DNA from: Thermohalobaculum sp038528605
GTDB lineage: Bacteria > Pseudomonadota > Alphaproteobacteria > Rhodobacterales > Rhodobacteraceae
DNA: 64,000 nt
Direction of reading: 5' to 3'
Assembly: GCA_038528605.1 (NCBI GenBank)
Contig: JBCBEP010000005.1
Location: forward strand, 1 to 64,000
In this document: one piece after another, positions 16,409 through 24,332 of the stretch
Layout of the letters: the number at the start of each line of letters is the position of its first letter
Numbering within the stretch: position 1 is the stretch's first letter
Translations under genes and position numbers: made by a program
The notes under the pieces: model-generated
Seen by the model: the letters and a program-made list of their open reading frames with translations, nothing else
What the model was told of the DNA's origin: nothing
Databases searched by the model: none

Positions 16409-17392
16409 ATGACTGAGATGGTGAACACGGCGCGCCGCGGGCTGATGTTGGGCGCCGCTGCGCTGCCGCTGGCCGGTGGCATGATGGCCGGCGCCGCGAG
16501 TGCCGCAGTGCCTGCGCAGCAGGGTGTGCTGCGTGCTGGAGTGTACCGCTTCAAGGTCGGCGCGTTCGAGGTCACGTCGATCCTCGACGGTGCCGTGCAG
16601 CTCGATGGGCCCCACCCGATCTTCGGCCAGAACGTGACGCAGGACGATGTGGCGGCGCTGGCTGCCGAGAACTTCCTGCCGCCGTCGCGCTTCGAGATCC
16701 CTTTCACGGTCACGCTCGTGAACACCGGCAGCGAGCTGATCCTGTTCGACACCGGCAACGGCGATAACGGGCGCCGGCCGGCAGCGGGCAAGCTCGTGGA
16801 GACGCTGGGCTTCCTCGGCATTCAGCCGGGCGATGTCACGCATGTTGTGATCACCCATTTCCACGGCGACCATATCAGCGGGCTTACCGAAGGCGGCCAG
16901 CCAACCTTCCCGAACGCCGCCTATGTGTTCGGTGCCGCGGAGTTCGACTTCTGGTCGAACGAGGACCTGCTCTTCGACGACGCCATGCAGAGCCGCGCAC
17001 AGCTGGTGCAGGACAAGGTGGTGCCCTTCGCCGAGCAGGCGACGATGATCAAGCCCGGCGATGCCGTGCGCTCAGGCATCGAGGCGGTGGACAATTTCGG
17101 GCACACGCCGGGGCACATGGCCTATCACCTCGAAAGCGAAGGTGCGCGGTTCATGATCACGGCGGACTCGGCCAACCACTACGTGATGAGCCTGCAGCGC
17201 CCCGACTGGCACGTGCGCTTCGACATGGACAAGGAGAAGGCGGCTGCTGCCCGCAAGAGCCTCTTCGGCATGATCGCAGCCGACAAGATCCCCTTCATCG
17301 GCTACCACATGCCGCCGCCGGCGGTGGGCTATGTCGAGCCGCTGGGCCAGGGCTTCCGCTACGTGCCGGCGAGCTACCAGCTCAACCTCTGA
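16409..17392 (+). CDS. Exported metallo-beta-lactamase-fold hydrolase
   Basis: A 327-residue protein. The N-terminus has a Tat-like signal (TARRGLMLGAAALP, residues 7-20) ending near ASAA at about 33. The MBL domain shows the metal motif HFHGDH at 150-155, a further His-containing GHTPGH near 230-236, and ADSANH near 253. This set binds two metal ions. The family hydrolyses lactones, thioesters and other esters; the substrate here is unknown. The ATG at 16409 has CAGGGAG about 10 bases upstream, whereas the longer frame from 16199 would bury the signal peptide. A terminator follows at 17417. Confidence 0.9.
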   Translation: MTEMVNTARRGLMLGAAALPLAGGMMAGAASAAVPAQQGVLRAGVYRFKVGAFEVTSILDGAVQLDGPHPIFGQNVTQDDVAALAAENFLPPSRFEIPFTVTLVNTGSELILFDTGNGDNGRRPAAGKLVETLGFLGIQPGDVTHVVITHFHGDHISGLTEGGQPTFPNAAYVFGAAEFDFWSNEDLLFDDAMQSRAQLVQDKVVPFAEQATMIKPGDAVRSGIEAVDNFGHTPGHMAYHLESEGARFMITADSANHYVMSLQRPDWHVRFDMDKEKAAAARKSLFGMIAADKIPFIGYHMPPPAVGYVEPLGQGFRYVPASYQLNL

Positions 17393-17416
17393 TCCGGAGG
17401 CCGGATGGGAGGCGAG

Positions 17417-17455
17417 GGCCCGCCCGCGCGATGCGGGCGGGCCTTCTCTCTTCTC
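17417..17455 (+). terminator. Intrinsic terminator between convergent genes
   Basis: Positions 17417-17427 and 17433-17443 form a perfect 11-bp GC stem with a 5-base loop, followed by TTCTCTCTTCTC. It ends the MBL-fold gene and directly abuts the stop of the oppositely oriented cytochrome P460 gene. Confidence 0.8.
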
Positions 17456-18050
17456 AGGGCTTCGCGGCGCGGAGCACGGGGTAGTATTGCGTGAAGACGA
17501 AATCGTCCGCCGCATTGGCCTCGTGGCAGAAGTTGCAGCTATCCGTCGGAAAGGCCTCAGCGGTCTCGGCATAAGGCTCCGGCTGGTGGCCGAAGGAGAA
17601 GTAGGCCCAGTTGCCCGGCTCGTCCGCGTAGCGCGTGGCGTCCTTCACCTTGAGCTCGAGGCCCGAGAACTCGCCCTGGAAGTAGCCCTGGCCCGAGGTC
17701 TGCAGGCAGGAGCCGTTGTCCGGGTCGGGCTCGCAATCGTCCGCAGCGCGCAGGAGCGTGAGTTCCTTCGCGAACTGTGTCCCGTCCGCCCATTCGCCGG
17801 TGCGCTGCCAGTGGGCAAAGGCCGAGGGCTCGATATAGACGTTGTGATACTCGGGGAACGCGGCCTCGCCACCATTGAGGGCGTTCGGTGTGAGCGGCGC
17901 GCCGACGAAGATCCAGGCACGCCAGTTCTCGGGGCGGTTGACGCTGCCGTCGTCGTTGAACGACGCGCGGTTGATCTCCTGAGCCAGGGCAAGGGCCGGG
18001 AGCGCCAGAGGAATGAGAGCAAGCAGAGCAAGACGGTGGGGCGCGGTCAT
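17454..18050 (-). CDS. Cytochrome P460-family periplasmic protein
   Basis: A 198-residue protein with a signal peptide (residues 1-23, cleaved after ALALA) and one covalent haem site CNFCH at 172-176 near the C-terminus, followed by DDFVFTQYYPVL. This layout and length match the cytochrome P460 family, monohaem c-type proteins that oxidise hydroxylamine or detoxify NO-related species, with a Lys-haem cross-link in characterised members. I cannot confirm the cross-linking Lys by eye (a Lys in AKELTLL is a candidate). The gene is divergent from a LysR-type regulator that probably controls it. Two further cysteines (about 106 and 115) could form a disulfide. Confidence 0.82.
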   Translation of the reverse strand: MTAPHRLALLALIPLALPALALAQEINRASFNDDGSVNRPENWRAWIFVGAPLTPNALNGGEAAFPEYHNVYIEPSAFAHWQRTGEWADGTQFAKELTLLRAADDCEPDPDNGSCLQTSGQGYFQGEFSGLELKVKDATRYADEPGNWAYFSFGHQPEPYAETAEAFPTDSCNFCHEANAADDFVFTQYYPVLRAAKP

Positions 18051-18165
18051 GTCGATTGTCCTTCAGGTGGTGTTAACTGTAGAACGGAGCATGGAGATGC
18101 TCGATAAAACTCAGAACTACTAAGTATCTATCGCGCCCATAGGTGGTGATTATGGAGGGGATCGA

Positions 18166-19068
18166 GTGGAGTTCTATCAGATTCGCTACTTTCTTGCGGC
18201 TGCCGATCAGCTAAACTTCACAAAAGCGGCGGAGACCTGTGCCGTTTCACAACCGGCCTTGACGGTGGCAATCCGTAAACTCGAGGAGGAGCTCGGCGGT
18301 CCGCTTTTCCTGCGCGAACACGGTCGGGTCAGCCTGACCGAATTCGGGCGGACGATGCGAACGCATCTGGCGCGCGTCGACGAGATGCGGGCGCGGGCGG
18401 AGCGCACGGCACGCGAGATGCTGGAGGAGGGCGGGGAGGAGATCAATCTCGGCATCTACAGCACCATCGGCCCCGGCTTCCTCGGACGCGGGCTGACCGC
18501 CTTCCAGGCGGTGGAGCCGGGGACGCGGCTCGTGCTCTACGATTGCTGGGGGCCGCGCGCTTACGACCTGCTGCTCTCCGGCGCGTTCGACGTGGCCATC
18601 GTGGCGCGCCATGCGCCCCTGCCGCCGCGGATAAGGGCGCAGCGTCTCTACGAGGAGCCGATGGTGCTGGCGATGGCGACCGATCACCCGCTCGCGTCGA
18701 GCGACGGGATAACCGTCGAGGACCTGCAGGGCGTGATCTATGTGGACCGCCTGCGCTGCGAGTTCCGGGCGGAGATCCAGGCGATGCTCGACCGCCGGGC
18801 GATCCGCCTCGAGAAGATGCTGCGCAGCGAGCCCGAGGACTGGGCGCAGGCGGCCGTTGCGGCGGGCGATGGGGTGACGGTCATACCGCGGGACCTCGTC
18901 TCGACGCCGGGGATCGTGACCCGTGCCATCGAGGGGGTGGACTACAGCCGGGTGATCGAGGTTGCGACGGTGGACGGCCGCGCGATCCCTGCGGCCGCGC
19001 AGCGGCTGGTGGAGCAGCTGGGGGCGATCGACTGGGATGCGCCATCCGGTACGGGCGCGGGGGACTGA
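18166..19068 (+). CDS. LysR-family transcriptional regulator
   Basis: A 300-residue LysR-type protein. The winged helix-turn-helix is at about 1-60 (YFLAAADQLNFTKAAETCAVSQPALTVAI), and the effector-binding domain from about 90. It starts at GTG 18166 after GGAGGGG. It is divergent from the cytochrome P460 gene across a 115-bp gap that contains CTAT-N7-ATAG (18128-18142), a possible LysR dyad. The inducer is unknown, and control of the P460 gene is inferred from the divergent arrangement. Related LysR proteins in this family often sense oxidative stress or aromatic compounds. Confidence 0.92.
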   Translation: MEFYQIRYFLAAADQLNFTKAAETCAVSQPALTVAIRKLEEELGGPLFLREHGRVSLTEFGRTMRTHLARVDEMRARAERTAREMLEEGGEEINLGIYSTIGPGFLGRGLTAFQAVEPGTRLVLYDCWGPRAYDLLLSGAFDVAIVARHAPLPPRIRAQRLYEEPMVLAMATDHPLASSDGITVEDLQGVIYVDRLRCEFRAEIQAMLDRRAIRLEKMLRSEPEDWAQAAVAAGDGVTVIPRDLVSTPGIVTRAIEGVDYSRVIEVATVDGRAIPAAAQRLVEQLGAIDWDAPSGTGAGD

Positions 19069-19092
19069 CGGGGAGGGAACGCGCGGCGACGC

Positions 19093-19121
19093 TTGGCTGG
19101 GCGGCCCGCTTGGCGTAGAGC
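19093..19121 (+). promoter_or_regulatory. Candidate leaderless promoter of rimO
   Basis: TTGGCT (19093-19098), a 17-bp spacer and TAGAGC (19116-19121) end 6 bp before the ATG at 19128. The -10 box thus starts exactly 12 bp before the start codon, placing the transcription start at or next to the A of ATG. No ribosome-binding site is present. Confidence 0.4.
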
Positions 19122-19127
19122 GCGCCC

Positions 19128-20477
19128 ATGGATCAAGACACGACGACACGCGCCCGCGCGCCCCGGATCGGGATGGTGAGCCTCGGCTGCCCCAAGGCGC
19201 TGGTGGACAGCGAGCGCATCCTCACCGCGCTGCGCGCGGATGGCTACGAGATCGCGCCCGACTATGCGGGCTCGGACGCCGTGATCGTGAACACCTGCGG
19301 CTTTCTCGACAGCGCTAAGGCGGAGAGCCTGGAGGCCATCGGCGAGGCGCTGAGCGAGAACGGCAAGGTGATCGTGACCGGCTGCCTCGGCGCCGACGCG
19401 GCGTATGTGAAGGGCGCGCATCCGAGCGTGCTCGCGGTGACCGGCCCACAGCAATACGAGCAGGTTGTGGAGGCCGTGCATGCCGCGGCGCCGCCCCGGC
19501 GCGACCCGTTCCTCGACCTCGTGCCGCCGCCGGCGGAGGGGGAGGGGCTGCGGCTCACCCCCCGGCATTACGCCTATGTGAAGATCAGCGAGGGCTGCAA
19601 CCACGCCTGCAAGTTCTGCATCATCCCCTCGATGCGGGGCCGTCTCGCCTCCCGCCCCGCCGCGGCGGTGCTTCGCGAAGGGGAGCGGCTGGTGGGGGCA
19701 GGGGTGAAGGAACTCCTGATCATCAGCCAGGATACCTCCGCCTACGGGCTCGACCTGCGCCACGCTGCGAGCGGGTGGCGTGGCGCGGAGTGGCGGGCGC
19801 ATATCACCGATCTCGCGCGCGGGCTCGGCAGCCTCGGCGCCTGGGTGCGGCTGCATTACGTGTACCCATACCCCCATGTGGACCAGCTGATCCCGCTGAT
19901 GGCGGAGGGGCTGGTGCTGCCTTACCTCGACATCCCGTTCCAGCATGCGAGCCCGACGGTGCTGCGCGCCATGGCGCGCCCGGCGAACGAGGCGAAGGTG
20001 CTGGACCGGATCCGCAGCTGGCGCGGCATCTGCCCGGAGATCACGCTGCGCTCCACCTTCATCGTCGGCTTTCCGGGCGAGACGGAGGAGGACTTCGCCT
20101 ATCTCCTCGAGTGGCTGGAGGAAGCGCAGCTCGACCGGGTTGGATGCTTCAAATACGAGAACGTGGACGGGGCGGCCGCGAACACGCTCGACGATCACGT
20201 GCCCGAGGCCGTGAAGGAAGAGCGCTGGCACCGCTTCATGGAACGCGCCAGCGCCATCTCCGCCGCGAAGCTGCAGGCGAAGATCGGGCGGGAGATCGAC
20301 GTCATCGTGGACGAGATCGATGAGGAGGGGGCCGTCTGCCGCTCGAAGGGCGATGCGCCGGAGATCGACGGCAATGTCTTCGTCGAGGAGGCGGCGGGCC
20401 TATCCCCCGGCGATACCCTGAGCGTGCGCGTGACGGAGGCGGATGACGCGGATCTCTGGGCCGACCGTATCGCCTGA
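19128..20477 (+). CDS. rimO: Ribosomal protein S12 methylthiotransferase RimO
   Basis: A 449-residue radical-SAM enzyme. The N-terminal methylthiotransferase domain has cluster-binding cysteines in LGCPK (about 18), NTCGF (about 54) and TGCLG (about 85). The radical-SAM motif CxxxCxxC is in GCNHACKFCIIP (157, 161, 164). A TRAM RNA-binding domain lies at about 380-449. It adds a methylthio group to an Asp of ribosomal protein S12. The VSLGCPKALVDSERI start is diagnostic for RimO rather than MiaB. No Shine-Dalgarno site is visible; see the promoter entry. It is probably monocistronic. Confidence 0.96.
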   Translation: MDQDTTTRARAPRIGMVSLGCPKALVDSERILTALRADGYEIAPDYAGSDAVIVNTCGFLDSAKAESLEAIGEALSENGKVIVTGCLGADAAYVKGAHPSVLAVTGPQQYEQVVEAVHAAAPPRRDPFLDLVPPPAEGEGLRLTPRHYAYVKISEGCNHACKFCIIPSMRGRLASRPAAAVLREGERLVGAGVKELLIISQDTSAYGLDLRHAASGWRGAEWRAHITDLARGLGSLGAWVRLHYVYPYPHVDQLIPLMAEGLVLPYLDIPFQHASPTVLRAMARPANEAKVLDRIRSWRGICPEITLRSTFIVGFPGETEEDFAYLLEWLEEAQLDRVGCFKYENVDGAAANTLDDHVPEAVKEERWHRFMERASAISAAKLQAKIGREIDVIVDEIDEEGAVCRSKGDAPEIDGNVFVEEAAGLSPGDTLSVRVTEADDADLWADRIA

Positions 20478-20591
20478 GCCCTTGGCCATGGGCGCCATGG
20501 GCGGGGGTTGCACCCGCGCTGCGCGCCAATAAGGTGCGCCGCAACAGAGACCCGGGGCCCACCCCGAAGGAACACACTGAGGAGACGAGGG

Positions 20592-21293
20592 ATGAACAAG
20601 GTCTATTCCGATGCCGCCGCGGCGCTCGAGGGCGCGCTCTTTGACGGCATGACCATCTCGGCCGGCGGCTTCGGCCTCTGCGGCATCCCCGAGAACCTGA
20701 TCGCGGCCATCAAGGCGGCCGGGACCCGTGACCTCACCATCGCCTCGAACAACGCCGGCGTGGACGATTTCGGCCTCGGCCTTCTGCTGCAGGACCGGCA
20801 GGTGAAGAGGATGATCTCCTCCTATGTGGGCGAGAACGACCTCTTCATGCAGCAATACCTCGCCGGCGATCTTGAGATCGAGTTCAACCCGCAGGGCACT
20901 CTGGCGGAGCGTATGCGCGCGGGAGGGGCCGGTATCCCGGGCTTCTACACGAAGACGGGCGTCGGCACGCAGGTGGCCGAGGGCAAGGAGCACAAGGACT
21001 TCGACGGGGAGACGTATATCCTCGAGCGCGGGATCGTGGCGGACCTTGCGATCGTGAAGGCCTGGAAGGCTGACGAGACGGGGAACTGCATTTTCCGCAA
21101 GACCGCGCGGAACTTCAATGTTCCCGCTGCGATGTCCGGCAAGCTCTGCGTCATGGAGGTGGAGGAGATTGTGCCGGTCGGCAGTCTGAACCCGGACCTC
21201 ATCCACCTGCCCGGCATCTACGTGCACCGCCTGATCCAGGGCAGCCACGAGAAGCGCATCGAACAGCGCACCCTGCGCCCCCGCGCTGCGTGA
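20592..21293 (+). CDS. scoA: Succinyl-CoA:3-ketoacid CoA-transferase subunit A
   Basis: A 233-residue alpha subunit of a 3-oxoacid CoA-transferase, with the family glycine motif GGFGLCGIPENLI near 24-36, NNAGVDDFGLGLLL near 54-67 and GGAGIPGFYTKTGVGT near 116-131. With ScoB it moves CoA from succinyl-CoA to acetoacetate, for ketone body or PHB breakdown. The ATG at 20592 follows GAGGAGACGAGG. scoB begins 63 bp downstream, so the two form an operon. Confidence 0.95.
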   Translation: MNKVYSDAAAALEGALFDGMTISAGGFGLCGIPENLIAAIKAAGTRDLTIASNNAGVDDFGLGLLLQDRQVKRMISSYVGENDLFMQQYLAGDLEIEFNPQGTLAERMRAGGAGIPGFYTKTGVGTQVAEGKEHKDFDGETYILERGIVADLAIVKAWKADETGNCIFRKTARNFNVPAAMSGKLCVMEVEEIVPVGSLNPDLIHLPGIYVHRLIQGSHEKRIEQRTLRPRAA

Positions 21294-21356
21294 CATCATC
21301 AACGCGCCGGGCGTCACCCGCCCCTGGGCGCGCAGAGACAAAGAGGAGAGTGCCCG

Positions 21357-21986
21357 ATGCCTTGGGATCGTAACGAGATGGCCGCACGTGCAGCGCAGGA
21401 GCTGGAGGACGGGACCTATGTGAACCTCGGGATCGGCATCCCGACGCTGGTGCCGAACTACATTCCCGAGGGCGTGAACGTCACGCTGCAGTCGGAGAAC
21501 GGGATGCTCGGGATGGGGCCGTTCCCTTACGAGGGCGACGAGGACCCGGACCTGATCAACGCCGGCAAGCAGACCATCACCGAGCTGCCGAACACCGCCT
21601 ATTTCGACAGCGCGACCTCTTTCGGCATGATCCGCGGTGGCAAGATCGCGATGGCGATCCTGGGCGCGATGGAAGTGGCCGAGAATGGGGACCTGGCGAA
21701 CTGGATGATCCCCGGCAAGCTCGTGAAGGGCATGGGCGGGGCCATGGACCTCGTGGCGGGGGTGAAGCGTGTGGTCGTCATCATGGATCACACCAACAAG
21801 AAGGGCGAGACGAAGCTGCTCAAAGAGTGCACGCTCCCGCTCACAGGTACCGCTGTGGTTGATCGCATCATCACGGGGCTGGGGGTGTTCGACGTGGTCG
21901 AGGGCGGGCTCAAGGTCGTCGAACTCGCGCCGGGCGTTTCTCTCGACGAAGTGCGCGAGAAGACAGAGGCCTCTCTCGTCAACTGA
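21357..21986 (+). CDS. scoB: Succinyl-CoA:3-ketoacid CoA-transferase subunit B
   Basis: A 209-residue beta subunit. The catalytic Glu is residue 47 in SENGMLGMGP, which forms the glutamyl-CoA thioester intermediate. VNLGIGIPTLVPNY (22-35) and GGKIAMAILGAMEV (about 104) are family motifs. GAGGAGAG precedes the ATG by about 8 bases. It works as a heteromer with ScoA just upstream. Confidence 0.95.
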   Translation: MPWDRNEMAARAAQELEDGTYVNLGIGIPTLVPNYIPEGVNVTLQSENGMLGMGPFPYEGDEDPDLINAGKQTITELPNTAYFDSATSFGMIRGGKIAMAILGAMEVAENGDLANWMIPGKLVKGMGGAMDLVAGVKRVVVIMDHTNKKGETKLLKECTLPLTGTAVVDRIITGLGVFDVVEGGLKVVELAPGVSLDEVREKTEASLVN

Positions 21987-22287
21987 GTTTCTCAACCCCT
22001 GCTACACTTATTGTCGGCAGAGAGAGAACCGGGCCGTCACAACGGTCCGGCCCTCATTGCGCGGTTGCGCATGAGTACACGTCCAAGTTGTACTTTACCG
22101 GCCAATTAAGGCGAGTTTGCCACATTTAGGGCGCATGCTTGCCACGTTGGTCGCCCACGAATGCGGGAGTGAGTGTCCCGCTGCTGCTTGTGTCTGCGAC
22201 ATTCCGTGCCGGTTGGTGGGGTGAGTGCCTCGGCCGGTAGTTCTAGCCGCGCAGTGCGGCTGGGGTTCAAAACTTGGGAGATCGACC
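21987..22287. other. Non-coding gap upstream of the first flp gene
   Basis: A 301-bp gap. It begins with a hairpin that probably ends scoB (listed). It then holds a direct repeat TTGCCAC at 22117-22123 and 22139-22145, 22 bp apart (two helix turns), preceded by TTAA at 22106-22109, which with TTGC seven bases on is a half-match to a CtrA box. These could regulate flp1, but I cannot name the factor. Confidence 0.45.
22029..22050 (+). terminator. Hairpin after scoB, probable terminator
   Basis: Positions 22029-22036 and 22043-22050 pair over 8 bp with one G-T wobble and a 6-base loop. It lies 43 bp after the scoB stop. There is no strong U tract (CCCTCATTG follows), so its activity is uncertain. 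Confidence 0.4.
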
Positions 22288-22467
22288 ATGATGAAGTTCC
22301 TGAACAACGAGACGGGTGCCGTGACCATCGACTGGGTTGCGCTTGCTGCCGGTCTTCTGATCCTCGGCGTTGCCATCGTCGGCCTGCTCTCGGACGAGCT
22401 GCAGACCGTCATCGACGCCATCGAGTCGTCGCTCCAGCAGGCGACCGCCGTCACCGCGCCGACCTGA
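22288..22467 (+). CDS. flp: Flp/PilA-type pilin, copy 1
   Basis: A 59-residue type IVc prepilin: a short leader MMKFLNNETG, then A-V-T-I-D-W and a long hydrophobic helix, then an amphipathic tail. By analogy with Flp pilins (cleaved after Gly, then Glu at +5 and Tyr at +6) the mature protein starts at Ala 11, here with Asp at +5 and Trp at +6. GGGAG is 7 bases before the ATG; the in-frame extension to 22225 is rejected. The protein is identical to copy 2 (23646-23825); the genes differ at only three silent sites. A strong terminator follows, so it is its own transcription unit. Confidence 0.93.
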   Translation: MMKFLNNETGAVTIDWVALAAGLLILGVAIVGLLSDELQTVIDAIESSLQQATAVTAPT

Positions 22468-22491
22468 TCGAGCGCTTGACTGCAGAGTTTG

Positions 22492-22530
22492 TGGGGCGTG
22501 CCGCTTTGCGGTGCGCCCCATTTCTTTCTT
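22492..22530 (+). terminator. Strong intrinsic terminator after flp copy 1
   Basis: Positions 22492-22504 and 22508-22520 pair over 13 bp (two wobble pairs) around a TTT loop, followed by TTTCTTTCTT. It separates flp copy 1 from everything downstream and protects the oppositely oriented transglycosylase gene (stop at 22544). Confidence 0.82.
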
Positions 22531-22543
22531 GGAAGCCTCGTCC

Positions 22544-23413
22544 TTAGCGGACGGCGTACTGCCAGTCGCAGGGGGAGCGCGGCGTGTCCGGTGCACGCAG
22601 GCAGAGGGTCTCCGCCGATACCAGGGCATCGAAGACCTTCACGACGTAATCGCGCGTCTCTCGGAAGGGTGGCACCCCATCGTACCGCTGAACCGACCCC
22701 TCGCCCGCATTGTAGCCCGCGAGCGCCAGGATCGGGTCCTGCCCGAAATTGTTCAGCAGCCAGCTCAGATATGCGGCGCCGCCGAAAATGTTCTCGCGCG
22801 CCGAGTAGCTGTCATCGACACCGAAGCGCTGCGCTGTCGCGGGCATGAGCTGCATGAGCCCCTGAGCGCCGGCGTGGCTCACGGCCCGCTCGCGCCCAGC
22901 ACTCTCGACCGCGATCACCGCGGCGATGAGGGCGGCGGAGATGGTATGTCGCTCCGCTGCCGCGGCGATTGTCGGACCGTAGCGGGTAACGATTTGGGAG
23001 AGCAGGGCCCGCGATGCTATCGGCTTCGAGGTGCGCCGATGGCGCTTGAGGCTTTCCAGCGCCTGAGCCCATCGAACGGGAGACTGAGCGCTTTCATCCG
23101 TGCTGTGGAGCTTCCAGAACCAATCCTGCGGACCCGCTGCGCGTAAACCGCCGCGAATGGCCGTGCCGCTGTTACTTCTGCTCTGGCTGCGGTCGTCCCT
23201 CAGGACACGGCGATTGGCATTGGGAAGGGGGAGGCGCTTCTCCCCGGCGCGCGGGACGCGGACAATATTCATGCTCGACCGGTCACCCACGCGCACGCTG
23301 TTATTCAACGTGCCAGCGCTCGTCACCGATTCGTACGAAAAAGGGACAGCCCCTACGGCAACCAATAATCCAAGTATGGCACAAGTGTAGACACTGCCAT
23401 ATTTTTGCCTCAT
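22544..23413 (-). CDS. Lytic transglycosylase, SLT family, membrane-anchored or exported
   Basis: A 289-residue protein starting at the ATG at 23413 behind GGGAGGCGAGG. An in-frame extension to 23479 exists. Residues about 8-28 form a signal or anchor helix. A low-complexity region is followed by a lysozyme-like SLT domain: catalytic Glu near 170 in AVESAG, AGAQGLMQLMPATA (about 181-194) and ALAGYNAGEG (about 230-239). It cleaves peptidoglycan between MurNAc and GlcNAc. It is on the opposite strand between two identical pilin genes, which suggests, without proof, that it opens the wall for the pilus machine. Confidence 0.88.
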   Translation of the reverse strand: MRQKYGSVYTCAILGLLVAVGAVPFSYESVTSAGTLNNSVRVGDRSSMNIVRVPRAGEKRLPLPNANRRVLRDDRSQSRSNSGTAIRGGLRAAGPQDWFWKLHSTDESAQSPVRWAQALESLKRHRRTSKPIASRALLSQIVTRYGPTIAAAAERHTISAALIAAVIAVESAGRERAVSHAGAQGLMQLMPATAQRFGVDDSYSARENIFGGAAYLSWLLNNFGQDPILALAGYNAGEGSVQRYDGVPPFRETRDYVVKVFDALVSAETLCLRAPDTPRSPCDWQYAVR

Positions 23414-23645
23414 TTGGCCTCGCCTCCCATCAGAATAAGGCGACCTAGCCTTTTTCTTCACCATCCCGACTACATTCAAGATGACCGAAAGATAAACTCA
23501 GACTTCGAACCAAATGCAGCTTTGCGCACCATAGGCCAGATGGTATTTACAGCCGTGAGGGAGTTGGGGCGAGGAACCGCAATTTCCCTGCCTGTGGCCG
23601 GGGCGGCCCAGGTGGACCAAGCCAGACTGCATTGGAGAATGAACC

Positions 23646-23825
23646 ATGATGAAGTTCCTGAACAACGAGACGGGTGCCGTGACCATCGACTGGGTTGCGC
23701 TTGCTGCCGGTCTTCTGATCCTCGGCGTTGCCATCGTCGGCCTGCTCTCGGACGAGCTGCAGACTGTGATCGACGCCATCGAGTCGTCGCTCCAGCAGGC
23801 GACCGCTGTCACCGCGCCGACCTGA
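23646..23825 (+). CDS. flp: Flp/PilA-type pilin, copy 2 (protein identical to copy 1)
   Basis: A 59-residue prepilin with exactly the same sequence as copy 1. The 180-bp genes differ at three silent third positions only. Homology drops sharply outside the coding sequence: the upstream regions, including the ribosome-binding site (TTGGAGAATG here, TTGGGAGATC in copy 1), do not align. A possible promoter TTGCGC-N16-TATTTA lies at 23522-23549. The two copies may be expressed differently from distinct promoters. A hairpin at 23835 follows. Confidence 0.93.
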   Translation: MMKFLNNETGAVTIDWVALAAGLLILGVAIVGLLSDELQTVIDAIESSLQQATAVTAPT

Positions 23826-23834
23826 TGATACTTC

Positions 23835-23862
23835 GGCTGGGGGCGCGCTGCTGCCCCCGGCC
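23835..23862 (+). terminator. Hairpin after flp copy 2
   Basis: Positions 23835-23844 and 23853-23862 pair over 10 bp (one wobble) with an 8-base loop, 10 bp after the pilin stop. No U tract follows, so it may act as an mRNA 3' stabiliser or a partial terminator. Confidence 0.45.
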
Positions 23863-24001
23863 ACCCACTCTGGGCGCGTTTTGGAGTGGTCGGGTGCGGG
23901 CATACTGCCCGGATTACGCTTAGAGACACTGGGCTCGAACGGCCAGCGTTTGGAGAGTGGCGCGGAGCAGAGCTCCGATTGACTTGTCCGGAGAACAGGC
24001 G

Positions 24002-24193
24002 ATGGCTTTTGAAAAGTTCATGAAGGCAGACGACGGCGCCGTTACGATCGACTGGGTCGCGCTTGCTGCAGGCCTTCTCATCCTCGGCGTTGCGATCGTG
24101 GCGTTGCTGCAGGATGAAGTGCAGACGATCGTCAACGAGATGGAGCTGATCTATCTCACGGCTGACGACGTCAGCCCGCCCGTCGAAGATTGA
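24002..24193 (+). CDS. flp: Flp/PilA-type pilin, divergent copy 3
   Basis: A 63-residue prepilin: leader MAFEKFMKADDG, then the same AVTIDWVALAAGLLILGVAI core as the other two copies. It has a different C-terminal half (VALLQDEVQTIVNEMELIYL, acidic end PPVED). The core is shared, so it is an older paralogue. GGAGAA lies about 9 bases before the ATG. It is 139 bp upstream of cpaB, with no terminator between, so it may be co-transcribed with cpaB. Confidence 0.9.
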   Translation: MAFEKFMKADDGAVTIDWVALAAGLLILGVAIVALLQDEVQTIVNEMELIYLTADDVSPPVED

Positions 24194-24332
24194 TGCCGAC
24201 CGCTGCGGGGTGTGCACATGCATCCCGGTATGCGGCACACTGACGGTGCATGTGTCGCGGCGCTGTCAATTTCTTTTTCTTTCGGGCATAGTGCACGCGG
24301 TGGATGCGGACAGACGCCTCTAGGGAATCGAC

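Noticed and set aside
22260..22290. GGTTCAAAACT, like a tRNA T-loop
   Set aside because: No acceptor stem, anticodon arm or CCA can be folded around it.
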